Of a stretch of DNA of 42,630 nt, positions 14,879-23,251 are shown piece by piece. The stretch covers positions 1 through 42,630 of the forward strand of contig NZ_MWLN01000170.1 in the NCBI RefSeq assembly GCF_002198655.1, given 5' to 3'. Made by a program: the position numbers and the translations under genes. Every line of letters starts with the position of its first letter. Within the stretch, counting starts at the first letter, position 1. The DNA is from Kineosporia sp. A_224 (lineage in GTDB: Bacteria; Actinomycetota; Actinomycetes; Actinomycetales; Kineosporiaceae). The notes under the pieces were generated by a model. That model saw only the letters and a list, made by a program, of their open reading frames with translations. It was not told where the DNA came from and ran no database searches.

Positions 14879-15451
14879 GTGCACATCGGCGCGGTCGTCC
14901 TCGTCGAGGGCGGGAGCGACCGGAACGCGGTGCTGGCGCTGGCCTCCCGGCGCGGTCACGACCTCGACGCCGAGGGCGTGCAGGTCGTCGTCACCGGTGG
15001 TGCGACGAACATGGCGCGCTTCGTCGCCCGGTCCGCGGCGCCGGGCGTCCGGGTCGCGGGGCTCGTCGACGCCCCGGAGGAGCGGTACGCCCGGGGCGCG
15101 CTCACCCGGGCCGGCCTCGTCGTCCCGCCGGGCCGCGAAGGCCTTGCGGCCCAGGGGTTCTTCGTCTGCGACCCCGACCTCGAGCACGAGCTCGTCCGGG
15201 CGCTCGGGATGCCCGCGGTCGAGGAGGTCCTGCGCACCCGCGGCGACCTCGCGCGGTTCCGCACGATGCAGAACCAGCCCGCGCAGCGCGGTCGCGACCC
15301 GGTCGCCCAGCTCTGCCGGTTCCTCGGTGCCGGCTCCGGTCGCAAGCACGTCTACGCGACAGCCCTCGTCGAGGCGCTCGACCCCGGTGCCGTGCCGGTG
15401 CCGCTCGACGCGCTGCTCGACCACGTGCTGCGCCGGCCGTCGCGCGGGTAG
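14879..15451 (+). CDS. Stand-alone OLD-type TOPRIM protein
   Basis: A 190-aa protein that looks like the TOPRIM nuclease half of OLD-family proteins without the ATPase. It has AVVLVEGGSDRNAVLALASR (the TOPRIM glutamate in VEGGSD and first helix), VQVVVTGGATNMARFV (the G-rich turn) and VAGLVDAPEERYAR (acidic metal-binding loop). The C-terminal part (HELVRALGMPAVEEVL, LARFRTMQNQPAQRGR, CRFLGAGSGRKHVYATALVE) matches the tail seen in TOPRIM proteins annotated as ATP-dependent endonuclease-like. It should bind Mg2+ and act on nucleic acid, but its partner and substrate are unknown. The GTG start fits the -10 spacing. Confidence 0.8.
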   Translation: MHIGAVVLVEGGSDRNAVLALASRRGHDLDAEGVQVVVTGGATNMARFVARSAAPGVRVAGLVDAPEERYARGALTRAGLVVPPGREGLAAQGFFVCDPDLEHELVRALGMPAVEEVLRTRGDLARFRTMQNQPAQRGRDPVAQLCRFLGAGSGRKHVYATALVEALDPGAVPVPLDALLDHVLRRPSRG

Positions 15452-15457
15452 CGGCGG

Positions 15458-15715
15458 CTACGACCGGCGGTGCAGCCGGACGACGAGCAGCAGGCCGCCG
15501 ACCCCCGCACCGATCCCCGCGAGGATCGCGACCGGCCACTGCGGCGCGCGGAGCAGCCCGGCCACCGGCGTGACGACGTGGGTCGCCGCGAACCACAGCG
15601 CGACGACGACGCCGGCATCAGCCACGAGCAGGAGGAACGTGCGCGGCCACCGGGCGGCCGGACGTGTAGGGGTCTCGGCCGGCTGGACGTCGACGGCGAG
15701 CTCGCGGGTGCTCAT
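15458..15715 (-). CDS. Small two-helix membrane protein
   Basis: An 85-aa hypothetical protein with a short N-terminal cytoplasmic segment and two membrane helices (TFLLLVADAGVVVALWFAA, about 26-48; WPVAILAGIGAGVGGLLLVV, about 60-80), ending in RLHRRS. ATG 15715 has GAGG eight bases upstream. It is not similar to any family I can name. Its 3' end faces the TOPRIM gene six bases away. Confidence 0.6.
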   Translation of the reverse strand: MSTRELAVDVQPAETPTRPAARWPRTFLLLVADAGVVVALWFAATHVVTPVAGLLRAPQWPVAILAGIGAGVGGLLLVVRLHRRS

Positions 15716-15814
15716 GCCCGCATCCTCACGACGGCCGGCTGCGGGAGAAGCCGGAACGCCGGGCGCTCACCCGCTCGGTCGCCGTCCGATCGGGGACGAC
15801 GCCCCAGCGCGCGG

Positions 15815-17014
15815 TCAGCCCGCCGGCCGCCAGGTCCACCCGTCGTCGTGCAGCTCGCCCGGGCCGGTGCCCTCGCCGTACCGGACACCGCCCCAGACGA
15901 AGAGCCGGTCGCCGGCCCAGGTCTCGGCCGATCCGCTGCGGTCCTCCAGGGCGGGGTTGTCGTCCATCCGCTCCCACTGCAGGGACGGCGTCCGCAGCAG
16001 CCAGGGCCGGACGGCGACGAACCCGGGGCCGGCCGTCGGGGCTCCGGACCAGCCGTAGTGCACGGCATGCTCCGGGACGGCGAGCCAGCGCCCGCCGTCC
16101 GGGTCGAACGCGCCCCCGGTGCGGTAGTCCCGCCCCCAGTTGTTCACCTCGCCGCCGTCGAGCGTGCCCTGCGAGGGGTTGACGACGAGCCCGCCGGAGG
16201 CGATCCAGACCGGTCCCGACGCGACGACCTCGGACGGCACGGGCCGGGTCCACGTCGTGCGCGCGGGATCGAGCACGGCACCCTCGTACAGCGACGGCTC
16301 GGGGCCGCCGGGGTTCTCGACGAGCGCGGTCCCGAGCAGCACCGTGCGACCGTCCTCGAGCCCGACGAGCGTCCGGTCGAACATCGGCGGGAACGGGTCC
16401 CGGGGGAGCGGGGTCCACGCGTCGGCGGCCGGGTCGTAGCGCAGGTCCGGCTCGCGGCCCAGCTCGTGCGACTGCCGGTACCCCTCGACCGCGCTGCCTG
16501 CGGCGGTGAGCGCCAGCCCGGTCCGGCCGACGTCGGGCGTGGCCAGGGTGCGCCACCTGTCGGCCGCCGCGTCGTAGGTGAGGAACGCACCCGTGGCGAC
16601 GCCCTCCGCGGCCCAGTCCTGCTGCCACAGGTAGAGCCGGTCCCCGACGACGACGGTGCTCGGGAACGCCACGTCGACCGGCGGGTCGGCGATGCGGGTC
16701 CACGTCGCGGTCCCGGGGTCGTAGGCCGCGGCCTCGCGGGGTGCGGTGCCGGCGGGCGCCGCGACGCAGGACGCGTTCGGCGGGCACGGCGTCGTGTCGC
16801 CGCCGAGCACGAGCACCCGCCCGCCGACCCAGACGGCCGCCGCGTTCTCGCGTGCGGACAGCGGCGACGGCGGCAGCCGGACCCAGCCGGCCGGCTGGGC
16901 CCCCGCTGTCGCGACGGGCGCGCCGTCCGCGCCGCCGCACGCGGTGAGGACCGCTCCGGACAGCGCGGCGACGAGCACGGTGACGACGAGACGCCGGCGC
17001 AGGACTGTGGCCAT
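15815..17014 (-). CDS. Kelch-like lipoprotein
   Basis: A 399-aa secreted lipoprotein. Signal peptide MATVLRRRLVVTVLVAALSG ends in lipobox LTAC (Cys26). The mature part shows Kelch/galactose-oxidase-like repeats: ENAAAVWVGGRVLVLGG, REAAAYDPGTATWTRIADPP, STVVVGDRLYLW, AFLTYDAAADRWRTLATP, GGAFDPDGGRWLAVPE, SAETWAGDRLFVWGG. This is the usual alternation of display strand, GG turn and YDP-x-W strand, giving a beta-propeller of about six blades. No catalytic residues are evident, so a binding role at the outer face of the membrane is likely. ATG 17014 is the start that leads directly into the signal peptide. Confidence 0.85.
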   Translation of the reverse strand: MATVLRRRLVVTVLVAALSGAVLTACGGADGAPVATAGAQPAGWVRLPPSPLSARENAAAVWVGGRVLVLGGDTTPCPPNASCVAAPAGTAPREAAAYDPGTATWTRIADPPVDVAFPSTVVVGDRLYLWQQDWAAEGVATGAFLTYDAAADRWRTLATPDVGRTGLALTAAGSAVEGYRQSHELGREPDLRYDPAADAWTPLPRDPFPPMFDRTLVGLEDGRTVLLGTALVENPGGPEPSLYEGAVLDPARTTWTRPVPSEVVASGPVWIASGGLVVNPSQGTLDGGEVNNWGRDYRTGGAFDPDGGRWLAVPEHAVHYGWSGAPTAGPGFVAVRPWLLRTPSLQWERMDDNPALEDRSGSAETWAGDRLFVWGGVRYGEGTGPGELHDDGWTWRPAG

Positions 17015-17067
17015 GACCGCCGGACGCCGCGGACCCCGCCGAAGGTTGCACCGGTCCGGACGGCGCG

Positions 17068-18348
17068 TCACCCGACGAGCCTGCGCACCTCGATCGTGAA
17101 CCCCTGGGCCCGCAGCCGCTTGACGAGCGGCAGCCCGAGCGCGGTGGCCGGGGTGAGGACGCCGCCCCGCCCGCCCGCGGGGACCGAACCGCTGCGGGAC
17201 ACCGGGTCGAGCAGGGTCAGTGCGCTCTCGCCGAGCATGACGGACGTCGCCTGGTAGCCGGGGTCGCCGACCCCGACGACGTCGCAGCGGTAGTGCGCGC
17301 CGGTCGTCGTCCGGGTGTGGACCTCGACCGTGAACCACCCCTCGCGCCGGGCGGCCTCCGACGGCCCCTCACCGGGCGACGGCGTGAAGCGCCGCATGAG
17401 CGACTGGACGGGCCGCACGGACGCGCCCAGCATGAGCCCCGCCGTCCCGACCGACAGCGCGGCTGCGGCCGGCGCCCACACCGCCGTCCGGCCGAGTGCG
17501 ACGACCTCGCGGTAGCGCAGCGACCGGCCGTAGGCGTACCCGGCGAGCGCGTTGCTGCGGCGCACGACCCGGGTGTTGACGCCGGCCATGACGAAGGGGC
17601 CCACCCAGCGGCCGAGCAGGTCGTCCCAGCGGGCGCCCCAGCCGTCACGCTCGTCGTCCGCCGCGTCGCCGCGGTCCGGCTCGGCGGTGCGGTCCGGGCT
17701 CAGGGCGTACGGGTCGGCGACGGCGCGGGCGGCGTCGCTGCTCGCGCGCATCCGGTCCATCTGGCCCCACATCGAGGCGACCGTGCCGCCGCTCACGCCG
17801 CCCTTCGCGCCGGTGACCCCGAGCACGGTCCGGCCCAGCTCGCCCGCGCCGTCGCCCCGGACCGCCTCGGCGAGCATGAGCACCCCGAGGTCGGACGGCT
17901 CGGAGTCGAAGCCGGCGGCGTGCACGATCCGCGCACCGCTGTCGCGGGCGACCTCGTCGAACGCCGCGATGCTGTCGCGCATGAAGAGGACCTCGCCGGT
18001 GAGGTCGAGGTAGTCCGTGCCGGCCTGCGCGCAGGCCCCGACGAGCGGCAGCCCCTGGCCGTCGTACGGCCCCACCGTCGTGACGACGACCCGGGTCGCC
18101 GCCGCGAGGGCCGCGAGCGACGCGGGGTCGCCGGAGTCGGCGACGAGCACCGGCCACTCCTGCGCACGCGGCGGCAGGCCCGCGCGGACCGCCTCGACCC
18201 GGGCCCGGTCGCGCCCGGCGAGCGCCACGCGGACGTCGGGCGGCGCGTGCTCGGCGAGGTGCGCGGCGACGAGCCGCCCGACGAACCCGCTGGCCCCGAA
18301 GACGACGACGTCGTGCGCCCTGACGCTGGGTGCTGCTGCCGCTGGCAT
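17068..18348 (-). CDS. Saccharopine dehydrogenase-like oxidoreductase (trans-acting enoyl reductase-like)
   Basis: A 426-aa NAD(P)-dependent oxidoreductase. The Rossmann motif VVVFGASGFVGRLVAAHLAE is near the N-terminus; ALAGRDRARVEAV and TRVVVTTVGPYDGQGLPLV follow. Then come the saccharopine-dehydrogenase-like elements CAQAGTDYLDLTGE, VHAAGFDSEPSDLGV and TGAKGGVSGGTVASM. A hydrophobic segment (AAAALSVGTAGLMLGASV) suggests membrane association. The layout matches mycobacterial trans-acting enoyl reductase/Rv2449c-type proteins; the substrate is probably a lipid but is unproven. ATG 18348 was preferred over ATG 18366/18369 because CAGACT lies six bases before it. Confidence 0.85.
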   Translation of the reverse strand: MPAAAAPSVRAHDVVVFGASGFVGRLVAAHLAEHAPPDVRVALAGRDRARVEAVRAGLPPRAQEWPVLVADSGDPASLAALAAATRVVVTTVGPYDGQGLPLVGACAQAGTDYLDLTGEVLFMRDSIAAFDEVARDSGARIVHAAGFDSEPSDLGVLMLAEAVRGDGAGELGRTVLGVTGAKGGVSGGTVASMWGQMDRMRASSDAARAVADPYALSPDRTAEPDRGDAADDERDGWGARWDDLLGRWVGPFVMAGVNTRVVRRSNALAGYAYGRSLRYREVVALGRTAVWAPAAAALSVGTAGLMLGASVRPVQSLMRRFTPSPGEGPSEAARREGWFTVEVHTRTTTGAHYRCDVVGVGDPGYQATSVMLGESALTLLDPVSRSGSVPAGGRGGVLTPATALGLPLVKRLRAQGFTIEVRRLVG

Positions 18349-18354
18349 GCGCCC

Positions 18355-18360
18355 AGTCTG
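18355..18360 (-). promoter_or_regulatory. -10-like hexamer of the oxidoreductase gene
   Basis: CAGACT (CAnnnT variant) is followed by six bases and ATG 18348. Confidence 0.35.
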
Positions 18361-18394
18361 GGCCATCACCGGGCGGTGCCCGGATCGACCCGCC

Positions 18395-19054
18395 TCAGGT
18401 CGAGCAGACGCAGGCCTCGTTGCCCTCGGCGTCGGCGAGGACCCACCAGGACGGCGCGTGCGCGTCGCTGACGAGCCGGCCGCCCGCGGCGAGCGCCGCG
18501 TCGACCCGGGCCCGGCAGGCGTCGGCGGGCACGTAGACGTCGAGGTGGAAGCGGCCGCGCCCGGCCCGTGCCGGGTCCATCCGCTGGAACCACAGCGCGG
18601 TCTGCGAGCGCGGGTCGTGGAGCTCGGCGCCGGCCCCGGCGTCGCCCGGCGCGACGTGCTCGCGGTACCCGAGCACGGCCTTCCAGAACGGTCGGACGGC
18701 TCCCGGGTCGACGACGTCGAGCGCCACCTCGAGCCGCTCCGGAGGGGGCAGGGTCTGCGCGCCGACAGCCTTCGCGGCGGCGAGCGCCCGGTGCGCGAGC
18801 TCGACGTCGTACTGGGTCACGCCGCCCGCCGAGTGCGTCGAGAACGTGAAGGAGACGGTGCGCCAGCGCAGGTCGACGTCCGGGTGGTGGTCCATCTGCT
18901 CGGCCTCGTCGGCGACGAGCGCGACGAGCCGGACGGCGTCCGCGAAGGTCGGTGCCTGCGCCGCGAGGACGAGGCTGCCCCAGCGGCCGCGGGCCACCCC
19001 GGGCAGTTCGGCCAGCTGGCGCGTCAGCTCTTCGGCGTCGAGAAGTCGTGGCAT
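18395..19054 (-). CDS. Pterin-4a-carbinolamine dehydratase fused to a VOC domain
   Basis: A 219-aa two-domain protein. Residues 1-100 are a 4a-hydroxytetrahydrobiopterin dehydratase: EAEQMDHHPDVDLRW with the catalytic pair His56-His57, then STHSAGGVTQYDVELAHRA with His74. Residues about 106-219 are a VOC domain (LEVALDVVDPGAVRPFWKAV, LHDPRSQTALWFQRMDP, RFHLDVYVPADACRARVDAA, WWVLADAEGNEACVC). The first domain dehydrates oxidised pterin cofactor; the second probably binds a small molecule. No aromatic amino acid hydroxylase is adjacent, so the role may lie in molybdopterin or folate-like pterin handling (inference). ATG 19054 has CAGGGT six bases upstream. Confidence 0.88.
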   Translation of the reverse strand: MPRLLDAEELTRQLAELPGVARGRWGSLVLAAQAPTFADAVRLVALVADEAEQMDHHPDVDLRWRTVSFTFSTHSAGGVTQYDVELAHRALAAAKAVGAQTLPPPERLEVALDVVDPGAVRPFWKAVLGYREHVAPGDAGAGAELHDPRSQTALWFQRMDPARAGRGRFHLDVYVPADACRARVDAALAAGGRLVSDAHAPSWWVLADAEGNEACVCST

Positions 19055-19060
19055 GCACCG

Positions 19061-19066
19061 ACCCTG
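19061..19066 (-). promoter_or_regulatory. -10-like hexamer of the pterin dehydratase gene
   Basis: CAGGGT followed by six bases and ATG 19054 matches the recurring spacing in this window. Confidence 0.35.
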
Positions 19067-19175
19067 GTCCCGCGGGCGGCACCGGTCAACCGCGGGCGGT
19101 CGTCGACGGGGACGGCCCCCAGGGCCGTCCGGGCGACGACGGCGGCGTCCGGCGAGGGTGCCCGCGGTCGTGTGG

Positions 19176-19181
19176 CAGGCT
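19176..19181 (+). promoter_or_regulatory. -10-like hexamer of the Nudix gene
   Basis: CAGGCT is followed by seven bases and the GTG at 19189. Confidence 0.35.
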
Positions 19182-19188
19182 CGGCGTC

Positions 19189-19659
<471 letters not shown>

Positions 19660-19734
19660 CGGCCCGCCCACCTCCTGCCGGCCCGGACGACGTACCCTCC
19701 CGCCCGCGCGTCCGGCCGGTCGCCGTCCTCCCCG

Positions 19735-19740
19735 TAGACT
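19735..19740 (+). promoter_or_regulatory. -10 hexamer of typA
   Basis: TAGACT lies 35 bases before the typA ATG. Unlike many genes here, typA would have a short leader with a ribosome site (GAAGG, 19764-19768). Confidence 0.45.
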
Positions 19741-19775
19741 CGACGTGATCCCCGACCTCTCTCGAAGGCTTCTTG

Positions 19776-21662
19776 ATGCCCACGCGCACCCGCGACGACA
19801 TCCGCAACATCGCGATCGTCGCCCACGTCGACCACGGCAAGACGACGCTCGTCGACGCCATGCTCTGGCAGACCGGCTCGTTCGGCGAGCACGCCCACAT
19901 CGACGAGCGTGCGATGGACAGCAACGACCTCGAGCGCGAGAAGGGCATCACGATCCTCGCGAAGAACACCGCGGTGCGATGGGCGGGGGAGCACGCCCCC
20001 GTCGGCGGTGTGACGTTCAACATCATCGACACCCCGGGGCACGCAGACTTCGGCGGCGAGGTCGAGCGCGGCCTGAGCATGGTCGACGGCATCGCGCTGC
20101 TCGTCGACGCGTCCGAGGGCCCGTTGCCGCAGACCCGGTTCGTCCTGCGCAAGGCGCTCGCCGCGCACCTGCCCGTGATCCTCGTCGTCAACAAGGTCGA
20201 CCGGCCGGACTCGCGGATCGCCGAGGTCGTCGACGAGACGTACGAGCTCTTCATGGACCTCATCGACGGCACCGGGCTCGACCCGGACGTCGCCCTCGAC
20301 TTCCCGGTCGTGTACGCCTCGGCGCGGGCCGGCCGGGCCTCGCTGAACCGCCCGGACGACGGCGGCATGCCGGACAGCGACAACCTGCAGCCGCTCTTCG
20401 AGACGATCATGAAGGCGGTGCCGGCGCCGTCGTACGACGACGAGGTGCCGCTGCAGGCGCACGTGACGAACCTCGACGCGTCGCCCTTCCTCGGCCGGCT
20501 CGCGCTGTGCCGGGTGCGCTCGGGCACGATCAAGAAGGGCCAGCAGGTCACGTGGTGCAAGCGGGACGGCTCGATGTCCCGGGTCAAGGTCACCGAGCTG
20601 CTCATGACCGAGGCGCTCGAGCGCAAGTCCGCCGAGAGCGCCGGGCCGGGCGACATCATCGCCGTCGCCGGCATCCCGGAGATCACCATCGGCGAGACCC
20701 TCGCCGACCCCGAGGACCCGCGCCCGCTGCCGCTCATCACGGTCGACGAGCCCGCGATCTCCATGACGATCGGGGCGAACTCCTCGCCGATGGCGGGCCG
20801 GGCCAAGGGCACCAAGGTCACCGCCCGCCTCGTCAAGGACCGGCTCGACCGCGAGCTCGTCGGCAACGTGTCGATCCGGGTGCTGCCCACCGAGCGCCCC
20901 GACACGTGGGAGGTCCAGGGCCGCGGCGAGCTCGCGCTGGCCATCCTCGTCGAGACGATGCGGCGCGAGGGTTTCGAGCTGACCGTCGGCAAGCCGCAGG
21001 TCGTCACGCGCCAGGTGAACGGCAAGCTCCACGAGCCGTTCGAGCACCTGACGATCGACGCCCCCGAGGAGTACCTCGGTGCCGTCACCCAGCTGCTCGC
21101 CGTCCGCAAGGGCCGGATGGAGCAGATGGCGAACCACGGCACCGGCTGGGTCCGGATGGAGTTCCGGGTGCCGTCGCGCGGCCTCATCGGCTTCCGCACG
21201 GAGTTCCTCACCGAGACCCGGGGCACGGGCATCGCCCACCACGTCTTCGAGGGCTACGAGCCGTGGGTCGGGGAGCTGCGCACGCGGCCCACCGGCTCCC
21301 TCGTCGCGGACCGGTCGGGCGCGGCGACGTCCTTCGCGATCGCGAACCTCCAGGAGCGCGGCACGCTCTTCGTCGAGCCGACGACCGAGGTGTACGAGGG
21401 CATGATCGTCGGGGAGAACTCCCGCTCCGACGACATGGACGTCAACATCACCAAGGAGAAGAAGCTCACGAACATGCGGCAGTCGACCTCCGACGACTTC
21501 GAGCGCCTCGTGCCGGCCCGCAAGCTCTCGCTCGAGCAGTGCCTGGAGTTCTGCCGGGACGACGAGTGCGTCGAGGTGACCCCGGACGCCGTCCGGATCC
21601 GCAAGGTCGAGCTCAACGCCGTGGACCGCGAGAAGGTCCGCGCCCGCAACCGCCGCGGCTGA
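19776..21662 (+). CDS. typA: Ribosome-associated GTPase TypA/BipA
   Basis: A 628-aa translational GTPase that binds the ribosome and helps 50S assembly and stress adaptation. The G domain has AHVDHGKTTLVDAML (G1), EREKGITILAKNTA (G2), IIDTPGHADFGGEVERGL (G3) and VNKVDRPDSR (G4). EF-G-like domains III and V follow (GRGELALAILVETMRREGFE, NGKLHEPFEHLTIDAPEEYL, RVPSRGLIGFRTEFLT). The BipA-specific C-terminal domain includes NSRSDDMDVNITKEKKLTNM and PARKLSLEQCLEF. Length is normal. The ATG at 19776 has GAAGG seven bases upstream. Confidence 0.98.
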   Translation: MPTRTRDDIRNIAIVAHVDHGKTTLVDAMLWQTGSFGEHAHIDERAMDSNDLEREKGITILAKNTAVRWAGEHAPVGGVTFNIIDTPGHADFGGEVERGLSMVDGIALLVDASEGPLPQTRFVLRKALAAHLPVILVVNKVDRPDSRIAEVVDETYELFMDLIDGTGLDPDVALDFPVVYASARAGRASLNRPDDGGMPDSDNLQPLFETIMKAVPAPSYDDEVPLQAHVTNLDASPFLGRLALCRVRSGTIKKGQQVTWCKRDGSMSRVKVTELLMTEALERKSAESAGPGDIIAVAGIPEITIGETLADPEDPRPLPLITVDEPAISMTIGANSSPMAGRAKGTKVTARLVKDRLDRELVGNVSIRVLPTERPDTWEVQGRGELALAILVETMRREGFELTVGKPQVVTRQVNGKLHEPFEHLTIDAPEEYLGAVTQLLAVRKGRMEQMANHGTGWVRMEFRVPSRGLIGFRTEFLTETRGTGIAHHVFEGYEPWVGELRTRPTGSLVADRSGAATSFAIANLQERGTLFVEPTTEVYEGMIVGENSRSDDMDVNITKEKKLTNMRQSTSDDFERLVPARKLSLEQCLEFCRDDECVEVTPDAVRIRKVELNAVDREKVRARNRRG

Positions 21663-21677
21663 GCCGCAGCCCGCCAC

Positions 21678-21708
21678 GGGGCCCGTCACCTTCTGGGTGC
21701 CGGGCCCC
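21678..21708 (+). terminator. typA terminator hairpin
   Basis: GGGGCCCG (21678-21685) pairs with CGGGCCCC (21701-21708), with an inner CACC/GGTG helix and a TTCT loop. It lies 15 bases after the typA stop and is followed by CTTGC rather than a T-run. Confidence 0.7.
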
Positions 21709-21724
21709 CTTGCAACCCTGAGTG

Positions 21725-21738
21725 AGTGAGTGCTCACT
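21725..21738. promoter_or_regulatory. Orphan operator-like palindrome
   Basis: AGTGAGTGCTCACT is a palindrome except for its two central bases and sits just after the typA terminator. The form is typical of TetR-type operators. No regulator gene is adjacent, and the next gene begins almost 400 bases downstream. Confidence 0.4.
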
Positions 21739-22125
21739 GTGAGGGAGTGGGTTCCGCCGAGAGGTCGCCGCGGCGATCCGGCGCCCGCTATCGGTACCCA
21801 AATCGTTACGTTGCCTTTGCGTTACCGCGATGTGCCGGTATGCAAACTGCGAGAGCCCGTTTTGTCGCTTCTCTACGTAGGCAAAAGGGTGCAAACAGCC
21901 CCGAGCTTGGCGAGAAACGGTATAAACCGGACAGGTCTTTAATGGGTTGCGTCCGGATCCGGCCCAACGGAGGCGCTCGGGGAGTGCAAGCGTTCCCGAC
22001 GGGCTGGTGAAACTCCGTTGCGGTTCGGCTAATGTGCGGCTGCTGGCACGGCCTGCGGGTGGTCTTTGCTGTCAGAACGCCGTTGGACAGGAAGGTTGTC
22101 CGTTGGAAGGGTGGATCGGGAGGCC
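21739..22125 (+). promoter_or_regulatory. Long AT-richer leader region of the peptide transporter operon
   Basis: No gene is seen in this stretch. The part 21790-21945 is clearly less GC-rich than the window and holds candidate promoter boxes (TTGTCG at 21862, TATAAA at 21921, TTTAAT at 21938), though no pair has ideal spacing. CAACGGAG (21965-21972) pairs with CTCCGTTG (22013-22020), enclosing a second hairpin, CGGGGA (21978-21983) with TTCCCG (21993-21998). This suggests a structured 5' leader. I could not match it to a known riboswitch class. Confidence 0.45.
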
Positions 22126-23115
22126 GTGAGTACTTCTCAGGCGGACATGCAGGTGGCAGCGGACCACGCCCTCGAGGTGGCGGACTCCGCCCCCGCCCTC
22201 CAGGGGCTCAGCCCGGGCAAGCTGGCGTGGCGCCGGCTGCGCCGGAACAAGACCGCGATGATCAGCCTCGGGGTCGCGCTCTTCATCATCCTGATCTCGG
22301 CGTTCGCGCCGGTCGTGTGCGCGCTCCTCGGCGTCAGCCCGGACGGCAACTCCGACCTCATCGCGGACGCCGGCCGGCCGGTCAGCGGCCCGACCCTCGA
22401 CCACCCCTTCGGGATCGAGCCGGGCACAGGCAAGGACATCCTCGCGCTTCTTCTCTACGGCGCCCGGGTGTCGCTGCTCATCGCGCTCACGTCGGTGGTG
22501 CTCACGGTGACGATCGGCGTGCTGATCGGCACGATCGCCGCGGCGTCCCGCGGGTTCGTCGACCGCGCGCTCACCTGGCTCATGGACCTCACGCTGACGT
22601 TCCCGTCGCTCCTCCTGCTGCTCGCGCTGAGCAACGTCATGATCGACCGGCTCACGGCGCTCGGCGTGCCCGAGGGCAACTTCTCGCGGATCACCTACCT
22701 GATCCTCTTCTTCGCGATCTTCGGCTGGCCCTACATCGCGCGCATCGTCCGCGGCCAGGTCATCAGCCTGCGCGAGCGCGAGTTCGTCGAGGCCGCGACG
22801 GCGATGGGTGCCTCGCGCCGGCGGATCATCCTCACCGAGCTGGTCCCGAACCTGTGGGCGCCGGTCATCGTCTACTCGTCGATCTCGCTGCCGGGGTACA
22901 TCGCCGCCGAGGCGACGCTCTCCTTCCTCGGCGTCGGAACGGACGCGAGCCTGCCCACGTGGGGCAAGCTCCTGTCCGACTCGATCAACTACTGGCAGAC
23001 GTACCCGTCGTACCTGCTCTTCCCCTCGATCGGGCTCGTCATCACGGTGCTGTCGTTCAACCTCTTCGGCGACGCCGTGCGCGACGCGCTCGACCCGAGG
23101 GCCGGCCGGGTCTGA
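22126..23115 (+). CDS. Peptide ABC transporter permease, OppC/DppC type
   Basis: A 329-aa inner-membrane permease. The N-terminal cytoplasmic segment carries GKLAWRRLRRNKTAMISLGV, typical of OppC-type subunits, then the first helix (LFIILISAFAPVVCALLG). HPFGIEPGTGKDILALLLYG is the conserved OppC periplasmic motif. The permease core has helices SLLIALTSVVLTVTIGVLIG and LTFPSLLLLLALSNVM, and the EAA loop EFVEAATAMGASRRRIILTE that docks on the ATPases. It ends FNLFGDAVRDALDPRAGR, as usual. The start is uncertain: GTG 22126 follows GGGAGG closely, and ATG 22147 is possible. It is unusual that the OppC gene leads the operon. Confidence 0.92.
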   Translation: MSTSQADMQVAADHALEVADSAPALQGLSPGKLAWRRLRRNKTAMISLGVALFIILISAFAPVVCALLGVSPDGNSDLIADAGRPVSGPTLDHPFGIEPGTGKDILALLLYGARVSLLIALTSVVLTVTIGVLIGTIAAASRGFVDRALTWLMDLTLTFPSLLLLLALSNVMIDRLTALGVPEGNFSRITYLILFFAIFGWPYIARIVRGQVISLREREFVEAATAMGASRRRIILTELVPNLWAPVIVYSSISLPGYIAAEATLSFLGVGTDASLPTWGKLLSDSINYWQTYPSYLLFPSIGLVITVLSFNLFGDAVRDALDPRAGRV

Positions 23116-23174
23116 CGACAGGCCCGCCGCGCGTGCGACCCCGCACCCCCACAGACCCCCGCACTGGCGGGCAA

Positions 23175-23196
23175 CCGGCCACCGAACGGTGGCCGG
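23175..23196 (+). terminator. Stem-loop before the binding-protein gene
   Basis: CCGGCCACC-gaac-GGTGGCCGG is a perfect nine-pair stem with a four-base loop, 55 bases before the binding-protein start. It may be an attenuator or processing site rather than a full stop. Confidence 0.6.
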
Positions 23197-23251
23197 CAAC
23201 AAGACGACGGGCCGACCAGGCGCACCGTCTATCGCTCTCCCGGAGGAACAC

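Noticed and set aside
21965-22020. Known riboswitch (ydaO, cobalamin, SAM-IV, guanidine)
   Set aside because: None of the conserved core strings of these classes is present in the right order; only generic pairing could be seen.
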